Below, one piece after another: positions 44,530 to 55,354 of a stretch of 64,000 nucleotides of DNA (positions within the stretch are counted from its first letter, which is position 1; every line of letters starts with the position of its first letter). Source of the stretch: Sanderia malayensis (Eukaryota > Cnidaria > Scyphozoa > Semaeostomeae > Pelagiidae); the NCBI GenBank assembly GCA_013076295.1, contig RQOL01000374.1:5818743-5882742 (forward strand), written 5' to 3'. A program made the translations under genes and the position numbers. A model generated the notes under the pieces. That model saw nothing but the letters and a program-made list of their open reading frames with translations. It did not search any database and was not told where the DNA came from.

Positions 44530-46125
44530 TCTTGGTGCTCGTTGACGGAGCTTGGCTTCGTGGAAGCGTTCAAGCAGGGCCTTATCTAAAATATTCTCTT
44601 CAGGTTCCCAGGTATTAGCAGAGGAAGGGTAGCCTGATCACTTGATCAAATACTGGATCTTACCGCCTCGTTTACGAGAATCCAAGATGCGTTCGACGGT
44701 GTACATATAATCATTGATAATGGGGGTTTCTTCTGGAATCACATGTTTTGTAGGCTCTTCAGGGACATGACCGTTGGTTGAATCGTCAAAACTATCAGTT
44801 GGCATGTCTTCCGGTGAGAGATATTCATCCAAGACATCGTTTGTGATGACACCAATAGGACGTGTAGCCCTGTCGTAGAATAACTTGAGGTGATTGGCAT
44901 GAACTTTTGTTGTAACCCGACGGTTGTCAAAGGTAGATAATTTAAAATGCACAGCTGAAAGCTGTTGAGAAATGCGGTACGGCCCGTGCCAAAGATGTTT
45001 TAATTTCTTTGTCAACCCTTTTGGTACTTTGGGCGTATAGACCCAAACCTTATCTCCAACTGTGAAATCAGGGTCTGTTGCACGCTGATCGTAATATTTC
45101 TTCATAGAAGCTTGAGACTTAACAATATTTTGTCGGGCTATATCGTGAGCACGAGTCAGATTGCTGACAATTCTTTCACGATGGGCTAAAATGGAAGGCG
45201 TCAAATCTTTCGGAGGGCTAAGTGTCACATCAACAGGCAAGCGGGGCTCTCTTCCATATAGCAAATAGAATGGTGTTCCGCCCGTGGAAGCATGTGGAGT
45301 TACTCTATATGCAAACAATACCCAGGGAATGAATACATCCCAGTCGCGTTGGTTAGAGCTTGTATACATTGATAAAGATTTTGTGAGAGTACCATTAAAT
45401 CGTTCCACCAGACCGTCAGTTTGAGGGTGATAAGCAGTAGTGTGCACCTGTTTTGTATGGATGAGTCGACAAACTTCCTTTACTAATTTAGACAAAAAAT
45501 TGCTACTTCTATCGGACAATAAGGTTCGTGGTGCCCCATGTCGACTAACAATAGAATCTACCAAAATTTCTGCAATAGTAGCAGCTTCGATATCTGGTAC
45601 AGGAAATGCTTCTGGCCATTTGGTAAGATAATCACTTAAGACAACAATGTATTTATTATTCGAATACGTAGCAGGAAATGGGCCAAGACAATCAATGCCA
45701 ACTCGATCGAAAGGGCCTTCTACAGGTATTGGCATTAGCAAGGCTCGAGTAGCTGTGCCCGGTGACTTTTTTGTAGCACAATCAATACAACTCTTAACCC
45801 AATGAGCACAATCGGCATACATGCCAGGCCAGTAGTAATTTTGGCGCAATTTGTCGTATGTTCTTGTAAGACCAAGGTGTCCAGCTAATGGCTCATCGTG
45901 CATTTGAAACATGAGATTTTTGTCGCAAGGCTGGAGGTATAACAAGTTGTGGACGGAGCTCGTCGTTAACACGATTAACTGGCCTATATAGGTGATATAG
46001 AAATCCATCTGGATGGATAAAGTATTCATCTTGCAACAATGCAATTCGACGGGCAAGTTTATCATCAAGGGGTAAGTCATGGGTCTCAAGGTAGATGATG
46101 AAAGCTGAAATAAACGGGTCATTAC
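44530..46125 (-). pseudogene. Gypsy integrase with C-terminal chromodomain
   Basis: The ORF (44638-46122) carries the zinc-binding region (GHLGLTRTYDKLRQNYYWPG and WVKSCIDCA), then FDRVGIDCLGPF (first Asp), LLSDRSSNFLSK (second Asp) and HPQTDGLVERFNGTL (catalytic Glu). GPY/F-type residues appear at LWHGPYRISQQ. At the end YTVERILDSRKRGGKIQYLI starts a chromodomain; the next codon is TGA where Trp is expected, and SGYPSSANTWEPEENI follows in frame. Chromodomains guide integration to marked chromatin. The integrase core itself looks intact. Confidence 0.85.
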
Positions 46126-46868
46126 GTTGAAGTTCCCTCAATTGATTGGATGAAGGGGACGTGTTACTTGGAGAAAAGGCATGTAAATTCCCCGATTCAC
46201 AATTAGCTGCATAAGGATAACGAGATAGACTATCTGCATTGTTGTGTGTCAATCCTGGGCGATGAACGATGTCGAAATCGTACTGTTGAAAAGTTAGTGA
46301 CCAGGCCCCCGTAGGCAATAACGACAGGTTTACTGTCAACTCTTTGTTCTAAAATGGCCCCTAAACCGTCAGAACTTGCATCAACACATAAAAAGAATGG
46401 CGAGGTAAAATTGGGAAAACTCAAGATCGGAGCCGAAATCAAAAGCATTTTCAGGTTGTCGAAAGCTTGTTGACAGTTGTCATCCCATTGAAATGTAGTT
46501 CTACAACTGGTTAAGGCAGAAAGCGGTGAAGCAATTTTTGAGAAATCTTTCACAAAACGGCGGTAATAATTTGCAAGTCCAAGGAAGCTACGAATTTGTT
46601 TGACAGTCTTTGGGACAGGAAAATCTTGGACAAGCTTGATCTTACTATTGTCCGGCTGGATACCTGAAGCAGATATGACATGACCCAAATAATTAACTTC
46701 CTCCCTACCAAAGTTACATTTTGATGGTTTTAGACGTAAGTTAGCAGCTCGTAGGCAATCAAACACTTGACTTTAGTGATTTATATGTTCAAAAAATGTC
46801 TTCGAAAATACAATGATGTCGTCAAGGTATATCAAGCAAGATTTCCAATTTAAATCACGCAGAACCTC
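45890..46868 (-). pseudogene. Gypsy RT C-terminal half and RNase H, degraded
   Basis: Just after the stop at 46869-46872 the frame reads LIYLDDIIVFSKT (catalytic YLDD) around 46820. RLKPSKCNFGREEVNYLGHV and QIRSFLGLANYYRRFVKDFS follow, then the RNase H start LCVDASSDGLGAIL. Most of the RNase H is deleted: after VVIAY the next recognisable block is LTFQQYDFDIVHRPGLTHNN in another frame. Two stops and one large deletion inactivate it. Confidence 0.8.
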
Positions 46869-48770
46869 TTACATCAGGCGTTGGAACGTGCTAGGGGCGT
46901 TAGTTAACCCAAAAGGCATTACGTTAAACTCATACAGGCCACCGTAAGTGATGAAGGCCGTCTTTTCAGTTGCGTCTGGGGCGAGTTCAACTTGCCAATA
47001 ACCACTCATCAAATCTAAGGTTGAGAAATAACCAGTGCCATGCAATTGATCTAATATATCGTCGATCCTCGGTAAGGGATAACTGTCCTTTCGTGTCACT
47101 TCATTGACTTTCCTGTAATCTACACAAAACCGACTAGATCCGTCCTTCTTTTGGACTAAAACTACCGGACTAGCCCAAGGACTATTGGATGGCCTAATTA
47201 CATTTTGTTCGACCATCTCAGAAACAAGTTTGTTGATTTCGTCACGTTTCTCTGGGTGTACTCTGTAGGGACGTTGTCTGATAGGAGGGGCATCCCCCGT
47301 ATCTACAGTATTCTGGATGATTGAAGTTCGTCCCAGTTCGCTAGCTTGGCACGCAAATACGTCACGATTTTGGAGTAGTAAGGTTTCTGATTGCAATTTT
47401 TCAGTCTCGGTAAGGTTAGATCTAGAAAAGTCGAAGCTGGGAGCTGGAAGCTTTGTAGAGGTAGTTACATTTACGTATGGAGACATAGCATTACAGTTCT
47501 TTTCAATTACCCTTGCTGTATGGAAGGATGCTAGTCGTTGAGATGGATAAATATTTGTGGGCCTATCAGTAAGGTTAATTGCTCTGAAAGAAACAATTCG
47601 ATCATCAGGTACTGTAACCAATGTGTTCAGACCAGATATTTTACAAGTTTGTAATAAGGAAGAGAGCGGCTCTAAAATTCCCTCAGAATTCAATGGAACA
47701 GATTCTGGTAAACGTAAGAAAACATCAGTTTCTGAAAGTGGTGCTAAGGTGATGGTTTCAACTGCAGTTGCTGATGTTACAGTGATGGTTGATTCTAATT
47801 CTTCCCCAAAGTAAGGCATTTCTGCAAGAGGATCAATGGACGGGGGAGTGCAATCATACTCTTTCTCTTGTATGGTAAGCTGTCGTAGCCCTAAGTCCAA
47901 TACAGCATGGTTTTCAATCAAAAAGTCTAACCCCATGATAGCGTCGTAGCCAGAGACATCGACAACCAAAGCATCCAATATATAATGTTTTTCTAACAGC
48001 CGTAATAGAAATGTGACAGAGCCTAGAGATTGTATGTTCTCACCACTAACGGTGTTTATGCTTGCCCAGGTACCTTCTCTCAACGACGGCCTATGTTCAG
48101 CGGGTATGGATTTCCAAAATTTTGCACTTATCACTGAAATATCAGCACCCGTGTCAATCAAGCAGAGAGCAGGAAAATCGTTCAAATGGACACGAGCCAA
48201 CAAAGAGTTTGTTTGGTTTAAAGAATAATCATTCAAAAGGGGAACGAAATCAGACAATGGTTCATTTACCTGCAAATTACCTTGTGAAAGATGGTGATCG
48301 GTTGTAATTGTTCTTATATTGTAATATGACCTTTGATTGTTTCGGTTAGGGTTGTATTGTCCTGGTGGCGCACGTCGATAATTAGATAAACATGATCGGG
48401 CAGTATGACCTGTTTTGCCACAGTGAAAGCATACGGGTTGGCCTCTGTTATCTCGACCATTGTTTTGAGAGGAATAGCCAGAACCAGAAGGATTATTATA
48501 ACCTCCTCTGAAGTTATTACGGCCACCCTGTCTAGGTTGCGAAAATCCTGCAGCTCGGAAATCCGTAACTGCAGACAATGCCTCTTTTATTTCCTGTATA
48601 TCGTTTTTCAACTCTCTTAATTCATTCGGAGGGGCCTGAGGAGTGACAACAGAGGAAATTCTAGCAGTTTTTTCGCCCTCTGTTGTCTTTACTAAGTTGT
48701 TCAAAAGTTCCAGTATTTTTGCATCTTCTTTATGAGGAGCAGGTGTTTTTTTGATGATTGAAATTGATGA
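46869..48770 (-). pseudogene. Gypsy gag C-terminus, protease and RT N-terminal half
   Basis: The frame begins in truncated LTR and enters gag near SISIIKKTPAPHKEDA. A Gly/Asn/Arg-rich linker leads to a zinc knuckle (CFHCGKTGHTARSC), then protease LCLIDTGADISVISA and AIMGLDFL. RT starts at RQRPYRVHPEKRDEINKLVS, then SPVVLVQKKDGSSRFCVDYR, YFSTLDLMSGYWQV and FGLTNAPSTFQRLM before the stop. Capsid and the first part of gag are missing because of the deletion at 48770. Confidence 0.85.
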
Positions 48771-49132
48771 GGACATCTCGGTGTCCACGTAATATTCAAA
48801 CTTCAATCTTCAAATTCTCTAAATCTTCGTAATATCGTATAATTCTTCATAATTCTTCATAATTCTTCATAATTCTTCATAATTCTTCATAATTCTTTAT
48901 AATCTTCATAATCATCGTAATTCTTTATAATCGTAATATTTCTTCGTAATCTTCGTATTTCTTTATAATCTTCATAATTAGTCGTAGTACAAAATTCACC
49001 TGCAACTCGTTGCAATTCGATACGTGAATTGTTGCCGCTCGCAATAGTCAAATATAATAATAATAATAATAATAATGAAATAGCTGCTACAATGATAATA
49101 ATAATAATGATAATAAGATGGTCCCCATGACA
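48771..49132 (-). repeat. Truncated 5' LTR of the Gypsy element
   Basis: About 362 bp that match 42270-42645, ending CCCCATGACA. The inner boundary is at GGACATCTCGGTGTCCACGT; the remaining ~540 bp of LTR, the primer-binding site and the first part of gag are gone. The decamer array is shorter here than in the 3' LTR. Confidence 0.8.
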
Positions 49133-49922
49133 ATATCACCGAAAACAAGTAAATAGGGTATGTTTTACATATTTTTTATCTCCATTTACGTGGATTCATA
49201 TGTAAATTGTGGGGATGAAATTCAATTTCATTTAGAAAATGTAGCTAAAGATTTATTTCATTTAGTTTAAGATGTATTTATGTGGATTCGTGTGTAATTT
49301 GGGAGATGAAGTTCAATTTAAATGAGGAAATGGAACCAAAGCCGTATTTTAATTAGCTTTAGCTGTATGTACATGGCTTCATGTGTACATTGTGGGAGTG
49401 AATATTAATATCAATGAAAACAAAAATGAAAGGCGTATTTCAATCAGCAAGTTTCAGCTCTATTTACGTGGATTCATGTGTAAATCCTTTGGATCAAGGT
49501 AAATATCACTGAAAACAAGTAAATAAAGGTGTATTTCACTTAGTTTTAGCTGTATTGACGTGGATTCATCTATTAGTCGTGGGAATAAATGTTAATATCG
49601 CTGAAAACAAGTGTATAAAATTGCATTCCAATAAGTGTTAGATAAATTGACGTGAATTCGTGTGTAAATTGTAGAAATGAATGTCAATATCACTGAAAAC
49701 AAGTAAATAAAGGTGTATTTCAATCACTGAGTTTTAGCTGTAATTACGTGGATTCATGTGTTAAGTTGTGGAAATGAATGTCAATATCAATAAAAGGTAG
49801 TCTATAAAGCTGTATTTCCATAAGGTTTATATATATTAACGTGGATTCATGTGTAAATTGTGCAAGTGAATGTCAATATCACCTAAAACAAGTAAATAAA
49901 GGTATATTTCACTTGGGTATAT
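49133..49922 (+). repeat. Minisatellite of about 92-bp units, right part
   Basis: Continues the array at 40796-41741 with about eight further units (for example CGTGGATTCATGTGTAAATT and GTCAATATCACTGAAAACAA). It ends at 49922 where LINE endonuclease sequence resumes with GCTGCTAGTACTCTTTC. Confidence 0.85.
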
Positions 49923-50464
49923 TGCTGCTAGTACTCTTTCATTTTTTATTGATAGTAATGACTTATCCAGTATGATTAAAACACCTACCTGTTTTAAATC
50001 CACGCAGGGAAGATGCATTGATCTTTTGTTGACTAACAAAAATTACAGTTTCAAAGATACGCAAAGCTTTGAGACTGGTTTTAGCGATTTCCATCACATG
50101 ATCTATACGATACTAAAGTCCCAATACACAAAAGTGCCTCCAAAGACCATAAGGTATAGAGACTACAGTAAATATTCTGAAGACCAGTTTCTTAACGAGC
50201 TGTCTTTTAATCTTGCCCAAGAGAGCTCTGACAGCATTGAATCATTTATAGAATTGTTCGACAAAACAATAGATAAACATGCGCCCTTCAAAACTGTTGT
50301 CATCCGAGGTAATAATAAACCACATATGCCTAAGACATTGAGAAAGGCAATTATGTTAAGAAGCCGACTGAAAAATAGGTCAGTAAAAACCAGGAATTAT
50401 GATGACTTGCAGAAATACCACCACCAGCGAAATTTGGTTGTAAAACTGAACAAGCGCGCCAAAC
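49923..50464 (+). pseudogene. LINE copy 2, endonuclease end and linker
   Basis: SNDLSSMIKTPTCFKSTQ, RCIDLLLTNKNYSFKD and the terminal block SFETGFSDFHHM (SD-x-H-like) complete the endonuclease. The linker FDKTIDKHAPFKTVVIRGNN follows and ends at NKRAKR. Downstream sequence (CCCCTAAGGACCTTTAGGG) is foreign. About 85 codons of LINE are missing before it resumes at 55355. Confidence 0.85.
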
Positions 50465-51114
50465 GCCCCTAAGGACCTTTAGGGATCTCGGAGAGTTGTT
50501 TACATAACCCTCAGGGGAATTAGGCAGTATATAATGAGACACGCGTGGCAGAACAGCCCTTCTTCAGCAACTAGCAATATGCTGAGAACTCCAGAAAAAG
50601 AGAATTTTCAAACCGTCGCTGCCCAGTTGTTTTAACATTTGAGTCAAACGTCAAACATCAGGTTACAGCTCTTGTTGGTGATAATGACCTCCAGGCCTCT
50701 TTGGAAAATACAGCAGCTGTAGCTGAACCGGCTCCTGCCGTTCTCGCAGCTTCAACTGACCATCCGCCACGTGGTGCTCTTCGCCCCTAAAATCCTTTTG
50801 AGTCGCTGGTGAGTAATCTCAGATACTTGGTTTGGTTAATCTCTTCCCTTTTTCGCGTTTCTTGTGTTCTTCTTTATGTTCGTACAGGCTGCGTGTTTTT
50901 CCATCGGAGATAATTTTATCACTTCAGGTCCACTAAGACACTTCTTCCTGTTTTCGATAAAATTCTTCCTGTTTGCCACACTATAGCTCACATTCCCACG
51001 TCTATGTTTAGTCACTTTTCCCTTTAGGTTAGGTGTTGTATTCTTCATTTGGGAATTCTAGACAGTTTATAGCATTTTTAGCTTTAGTTTGCTCTCTGTC
51101 CTTAATCTTGCTTT
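50465..51114 (+). other. Unassigned insert start with a coding-like remnant
   Basis: A stretch at about 50605-50790 has an open frame (CPVVLTFESNVKHQVTALVG then DNDLQASLENTAAVAEPAPA) ending in GALRP. I do not recognise it. It may be the N-terminal part of the same mobile element that carries the tyrosine recombinase at 54440-55150. The sequence opens with a small palindrome, CCTAAGGACCTTTAGG. Confidence 0.3.
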
Positions 51115-51915
51115 TTACAATCGACCTATAATAACTTATGAATTTGGTGATACGTGGCACTGCATTGACCTGTAACTTTAACCTTGTGGCTTGCAGATGA
51201 CCTATAATAATTTATGAATTTGTTGATATGTGGCACTGCATTGACCTGTAACTTTAACCTTGTGGCTTGCAGATGACCTATAATAATTTATGAATTTGTT
51301 GATATCTGTCACTGCATTGACCTGTAACTTTAACCATTGTGGCTTGCAGATGACCTATAATAATTTATGAATTTGTTGATATCTGGCACTGCCTTGACCT
51401 GTAACTTTAACCATTGTGGCTTGCAGATGACCTATAATAATTTATGAATTTGTTGATATCTGGCACTGCCTTGACCTGTAACTTTAACCATTGTGGCTTG
51501 CAGATGACCTATAATAATTTATGAATTTGTTGATATGTGGCACTGCATTGACCTACATTTTCAACCTTTGTGGCCTGCAGATGACCTGTGTCATAATTTA
51601 AGAATTTCTCGATCTGTGGCACCACATTGACCTGTAATTTAAACCATTGTGTCTTGCGGGTGACCTATAATAATTTACGAGTTTTGTTGTTGTTGTGTTG
51701 CAATGCATTGCCCTATCAATCAACAATTATGGCCCGCAGATGACCTATACCTACATATATAGTAATTCATGAAATTGTTGATATGTTGCAGTGTGTTGAC
51801 CGTTACTTTAACCATTGTGGCTTGCTATAATAATTTATGAATGTTTGATCTGTGACACAGCCTTGACCCGTAATTTTATCTATTGTGGATTGCATTTGAC
51901 GTACAATACTAAATG
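51115..51915 (+). repeat. Minisatellite of about 77-bp units
   Basis: About ten units built on GACCTATAATAATTTATGAA, TTTGTTGATATCTGGCACTG and ACCTGTAACTTTAACCATTG. The first five are nearly identical; later ones (from about 51580) drift. No coding content. Confidence 0.9.
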
Positions 51916-52016
51916 ACCTTGTCAATTTACATCTATCATTGATGGCCTATTGAAGTGCTCGATTTCCAAGCTTCACTAAGAACCCATAGTATTTTGGGAC
52001 TATACATCATCAATAT

Positions 52017-52331
52017 TTGTTTTATGAACTATGCGACAGCGAGTTTTCTCTCTATTTTTGTATTGGTCGACACAAAGGCTTGAAGGTAAATGACCGTAAA
52101 TGTAAAAGATGTAATTTGGACAAAATTGAAGATGAACAACACTTTCTATGTGAATGCCCGGCACATGCTACTGAAAGGAACTATCTATACCTCAGTGCTG
52201 GATTTCAAACCAATACAGTTAACCTAACTGAATTCATCTTTAAAAAACTTCTTCAAGGCAAAGAACCCAGTGTCATCCAAGGTATCTGCACCTTTCTACA
52301 ACAAACTAGATCTAGGGAACAAGGCAATTGA
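52017..52331 (+). pseudogene. C-terminal fragment of a LINE protein with CCHC-like motif
   Basis: The frame contains GRHKGLKVNDRKCKRCNLDK and IEDEQHFLCECPAHATERN. C-x2-C followed by ED-E-HF and C-x-C-P-x-H is the usual closing motif of several non-LTR retrotransposon proteins. It has no RT upstream. The regions 51916-52016 and 52332-52950 show no gene. Confidence 0.45.
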
Positions 52332-52949
52332 AATTCCATACACCTAGGTCTCATTCGTATTTTTACCTTAAAACTCAGTTTAATCTGTATACCGTTAGAG
52401 TGTTCATTGTGTTGTTCCATTTTAACAACGTTCTTTACACAAAATATTTTGTCGTACTTTTTCTCGTGTCCCCATTGGTCTTTCTGTTTTAATATTTCAT
52501 ATTTTTAAATCAATCCCACGCAAAATTCTATGCGCTCGTCGAACCTCTTCTTGCTATATTCTTAATTTGCCTTTCCTCTTGCTCAGTCACTCGGGGGCTT
52601 ATCTAAGGGCTCTAATACGCGGCCTCTGGCTGTCGGTCTGAGTGGCTGGGTTTGAGGGTTTTCTCTTTCCGTCCTTCTGTCACAACTGTCTTAACACGTT
52701 TGTTTGTCTACTCTCCACCAAGACAACATACGCCGTTTCATGCAAGTACTGAACATCTTATATCTCAACCTGTCCTACTAGAATGGGAACAATGGCGTGA
52801 TTGGGAATGAAAACCCTCTGATCCAGCCACTCAGTATTCTTTAAATGCTCGTTTGCTACGGACGCCTTAAAGTTTCGGCACGCAATGTTATCGCCCAAGA
52901 GACAGAAAAATTCGTCACAGGAAATCTTAATCAGGGGACTCGTGTCCTA

Positions 52950-53460
52950 CACCGTCTAAAAACTAGCTGTTAACATTGTTAAAATCAGTCCTACTGTGAT
53001 GTAAAACCAACAATCAGGACTAAAGCATCTAGCATTGATTAAAACGATATGTTGAAACGGGTGCCTTCAAAGCCTAGATATCTATATCTGATGTGATGGA
53101 ATGCGCTGTCATTTGTATTTGACATTTGTTATTGACATTTACGTTTCATAGCTGGATTTTATAATTTCAGCAATAATAGATTTCATTCCAGTAAATTATT
53201 ATTTATTAAGAGAATGTGTACGCTCAGTTTCAAAAAATCAAAAATAAAGTTCAAAATTTTGTTGATGTGACTTCACCATGAAAACAAAGCAATACCAAAA
53301 ACAGATGAAAAAATGTAGAAATTCCAAGATGAGAATGAAAACTAAATTTAATGCACAACAGCAATTTGAAATCTGAAGTCAGGTTTTTCTGGACGGGGAT
53401 TACTTTCAATATTCCCGGCTAAACAAGAAAGCAACTCCTGTGTTCTTTACCGAAATAATC
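52950..53460 (-). repeat. Dispersed repeat, member 2 (inverted relative at 290-960)
   Basis: Matches the inverse of 290-930. It includes a degraded 2A-like motif on the minus strand at 53391-53417 (GNIESNPRP, where the last G and P context is changed) preceded by LLSCLA. The 125-bp putative intron seen in copy 1 is absent, probably through a deletion between short CTTGT/ATTGT direct repeats. Confidence 0.7.
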
Positions 53461-53924
53461 AAAGGAACCTCGAGGTGACTCGCCACAGGTGGCTTTTATT
53501 TCACTGTATTGTCCAGAAATTGAAGAAAATAATATTAACTTAAAGTCAAACTTTGCGAGCCTAAAAGTTGAGCTTCAGCAAAACTGAATAACTAATTTCA
53601 TTGACTTTTCACGTTTTTTAACTCTTGGACATAAAAAACCCTGGATTTAATTCTCAGGATTGAGCGAAGCAATTCAAAAAGCATTTGTTTTGAGACCACT
53701 CAAGCAAATATTTTGACTTCAATTTTCGATCTTGTTTCATCAAAGCTAAAAAACTTTCATTTTCCAAAACAAAAATGAAATACTATAATTGTTGTATTAG
53801 TTGCATAAGCACACAGCTAAAAACTCTCTTCTTTTCACATGATACTTCCAACAACGAGTCAAAAATGCTCAGTCGTTGTAATGTGTAAAAATGCTGGTAA
53901 CCTCATTCTAAATCAAAATTGAAC

Positions 53925-54010
53925 GTTTGAATCTGAGGCACATACTTTATGGGAAAGTAAACAGAAACACAGAACACAACATTTTCCCCACTCACCAACA
54001 TCTACTCGCT
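53925..54010 (-). repeat. Dispersed repeat, member 2 (inverted relative at 31620-31740)
   Basis: CAGAACACAACATTTTCCCC and ACTCACCAACATCTAC match the inverse of 31627-31660. The surrounding 53460-54420 contains only short ORFs without recognised domains. Confidence 0.6.
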
Positions 54011-54424
54011 TGCGTATGCGCGTCGTGAGTCAAAAGTGGCGTTTTTTGAGCCTTTTTTATTCTGGCCGCGCATGCACGAATAAGAATTAATAACCAGCTA
54101 GCATTCAACTGAGAATAATGACAGCTTACAATCATTTTCAGCTGCCTGATCTCCTAATTTGCATTAAAAAAAAGGAAAACAATTTTGCGTGCAACTTTTC
54201 ATAAGAGATTCGTATGGATAAATTTTAGAAGTTCAAATTTCGCAATACCTGATGGTGCAAGAATTATTGTCCGGACAATGGAACCTGAATTAAACAATTG
54301 TTACCCATTGTCATGCGAGAAACTTTTTGCAATTTGGGAATTTTTATTACAAATGATTATAAACAGCGCGGCGGAATCTTGAGATACATCTCCGATGTAT
54401 TGTCTCTGTTTACGATTTCGTTTC

Positions 54425-55150
54425 CCCTTTTCAGGGCTCTTAGAAAGGGAAATACCACAACTCAAACACAGGCTAAGCCACTGTTCTTAGACCAGCTGGT
54501 CCTAGTTTACGACCATTTAAAACAGCTGATTCTTCAATTGATCATCCTACACTTTATCTGTTGTGTTGGGATTTAGTTTTCATCTGCCTCGATTTCTTTT
54601 CTGACAACCGAGGATCGGACGTGGGTAGAACAAAGGCCTTGGACGCCCTTGCCGCCCAGGATGGCATTTGTTATGTCTTTAATCAAGTGTTCAGGAAGAC
54701 ACTTAGGGGCAAGGCAACTACAGCAACGTGCTTGCAGTAGCTACGTCGTGCACCGGCATGTTCAGATTGTTCGGTCTCTAGTTTCAAACTTTACCTTTCT
54801 CTCGCCTCGGCCATGCCCATCGACCTGCGTGCTGGCTTCATATTTCGTCCCCACTGACCGCCAAGGCCGTATGACTCTAAATGCTTTTACCGGATCAGCC
54901 ATCGCAAATCGTTCGAAATACATGTCGGAACTATCTATCTTGGGAGGCGAAACGGTGCATAGTTTCGCAGTGACTGCTCGGTTACTATGGCCTTGCTCGG
55001 TGTTCCATCGTCTTTTTTCGCGCGTCGCGAGGGTTGGAAGAACACTGATATGGCACTTTTTTATACTCAGTGCAACAAAGTTTTGTCTCTTCCTGCTCTT
55101 AATCCCGCAGACGAGCCCACTTGCTCAAGTGCTTTATGTTTTGCTAGCAT
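54425..55150 (+). pseudogene. Tyrosine recombinase domain, frameshifted (Crypton- or DIRS-like)
   Basis: Spread over frames: TADSSIDHPTLYLLCWDLVF then DNRGSDVGRTKALDA (first catalytic Arg region), YVFNQVFRKTLRGKATTATC, AMPIDLRAGFIFRP, GRMTLNAFTGSAIANRS, GGETVHSF, FRSDCSVTMALLGVPSS (the R of the HxxR box) and REGWKNTDMALFYTQCNKVL, where Y is the putative nucleophile. The HxxR box is split by a 1-base shift. The domain cuts and rejoins DNA in Crypton and DIRS elements; the two cannot be told apart from this piece. The copy is dead. Confidence 0.6.
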
Positions 55151-55254
55151 TTCGGCCCAGGGGTTTTTTCCTATTTTCCGCCCTTTCTAATTGAGTTATG
55201 ATTATACATATATACACATTCGGCGAGTTTCACAGAGTTATTGTATTGTGTCAC

Positions 55255-55354
55255 TCCTCTTACAGGTCTTTGCAAATTTCATATTGCTACCTCCGAAGCA
55301 TTCCCCATATCTTAGCCCAATTGAAAGAAGAGAGAGACATTCGGTGAGGATAGA
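55255..55354 (+). pseudogene. Fragment of a DDE transposase end (Tc1/mariner-like)
   Basis: A short frame reads ILLPPKHSPYLSPIERRERH. The pattern P-x-x-S-P-x-L-x-P-I-E with a final Glu resembles the third catalytic block of DDE_3 (IS630/Tc1/mariner) transposases. Only about 30 residues remain. Confidence 0.35.

Larger units (their letters stand above)
41742..49132 (-). mobile_element. Chromodomain Gypsy LTR element with envelope-like ORF
   Basis: It is flanked by ATAT duplications (41738-41741 and 49133-49136). The left, 3' LTR is complete; the right, 5' LTR is cut short at about 48771. Order on the minus strand is partial gag with zinc knuckle, protease, RT, partial RNase H, integrase with chromodomain, then an envelope-like ORF. 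A purine tract (reverse strand GACAGGGGGGCTA) abuts the 3' LTR. The element sits within the ~92-bp minisatellite. Deletions, stops and shifts make it inactive. Confidence 0.85.

Noticed and set aside
54649..55194. 181-codon forward ORF as an intact unknown protein
   Set aside because: Recognisable recombinase motifs lie partly in another frame, so this ORF is a frame-shifted mixture.
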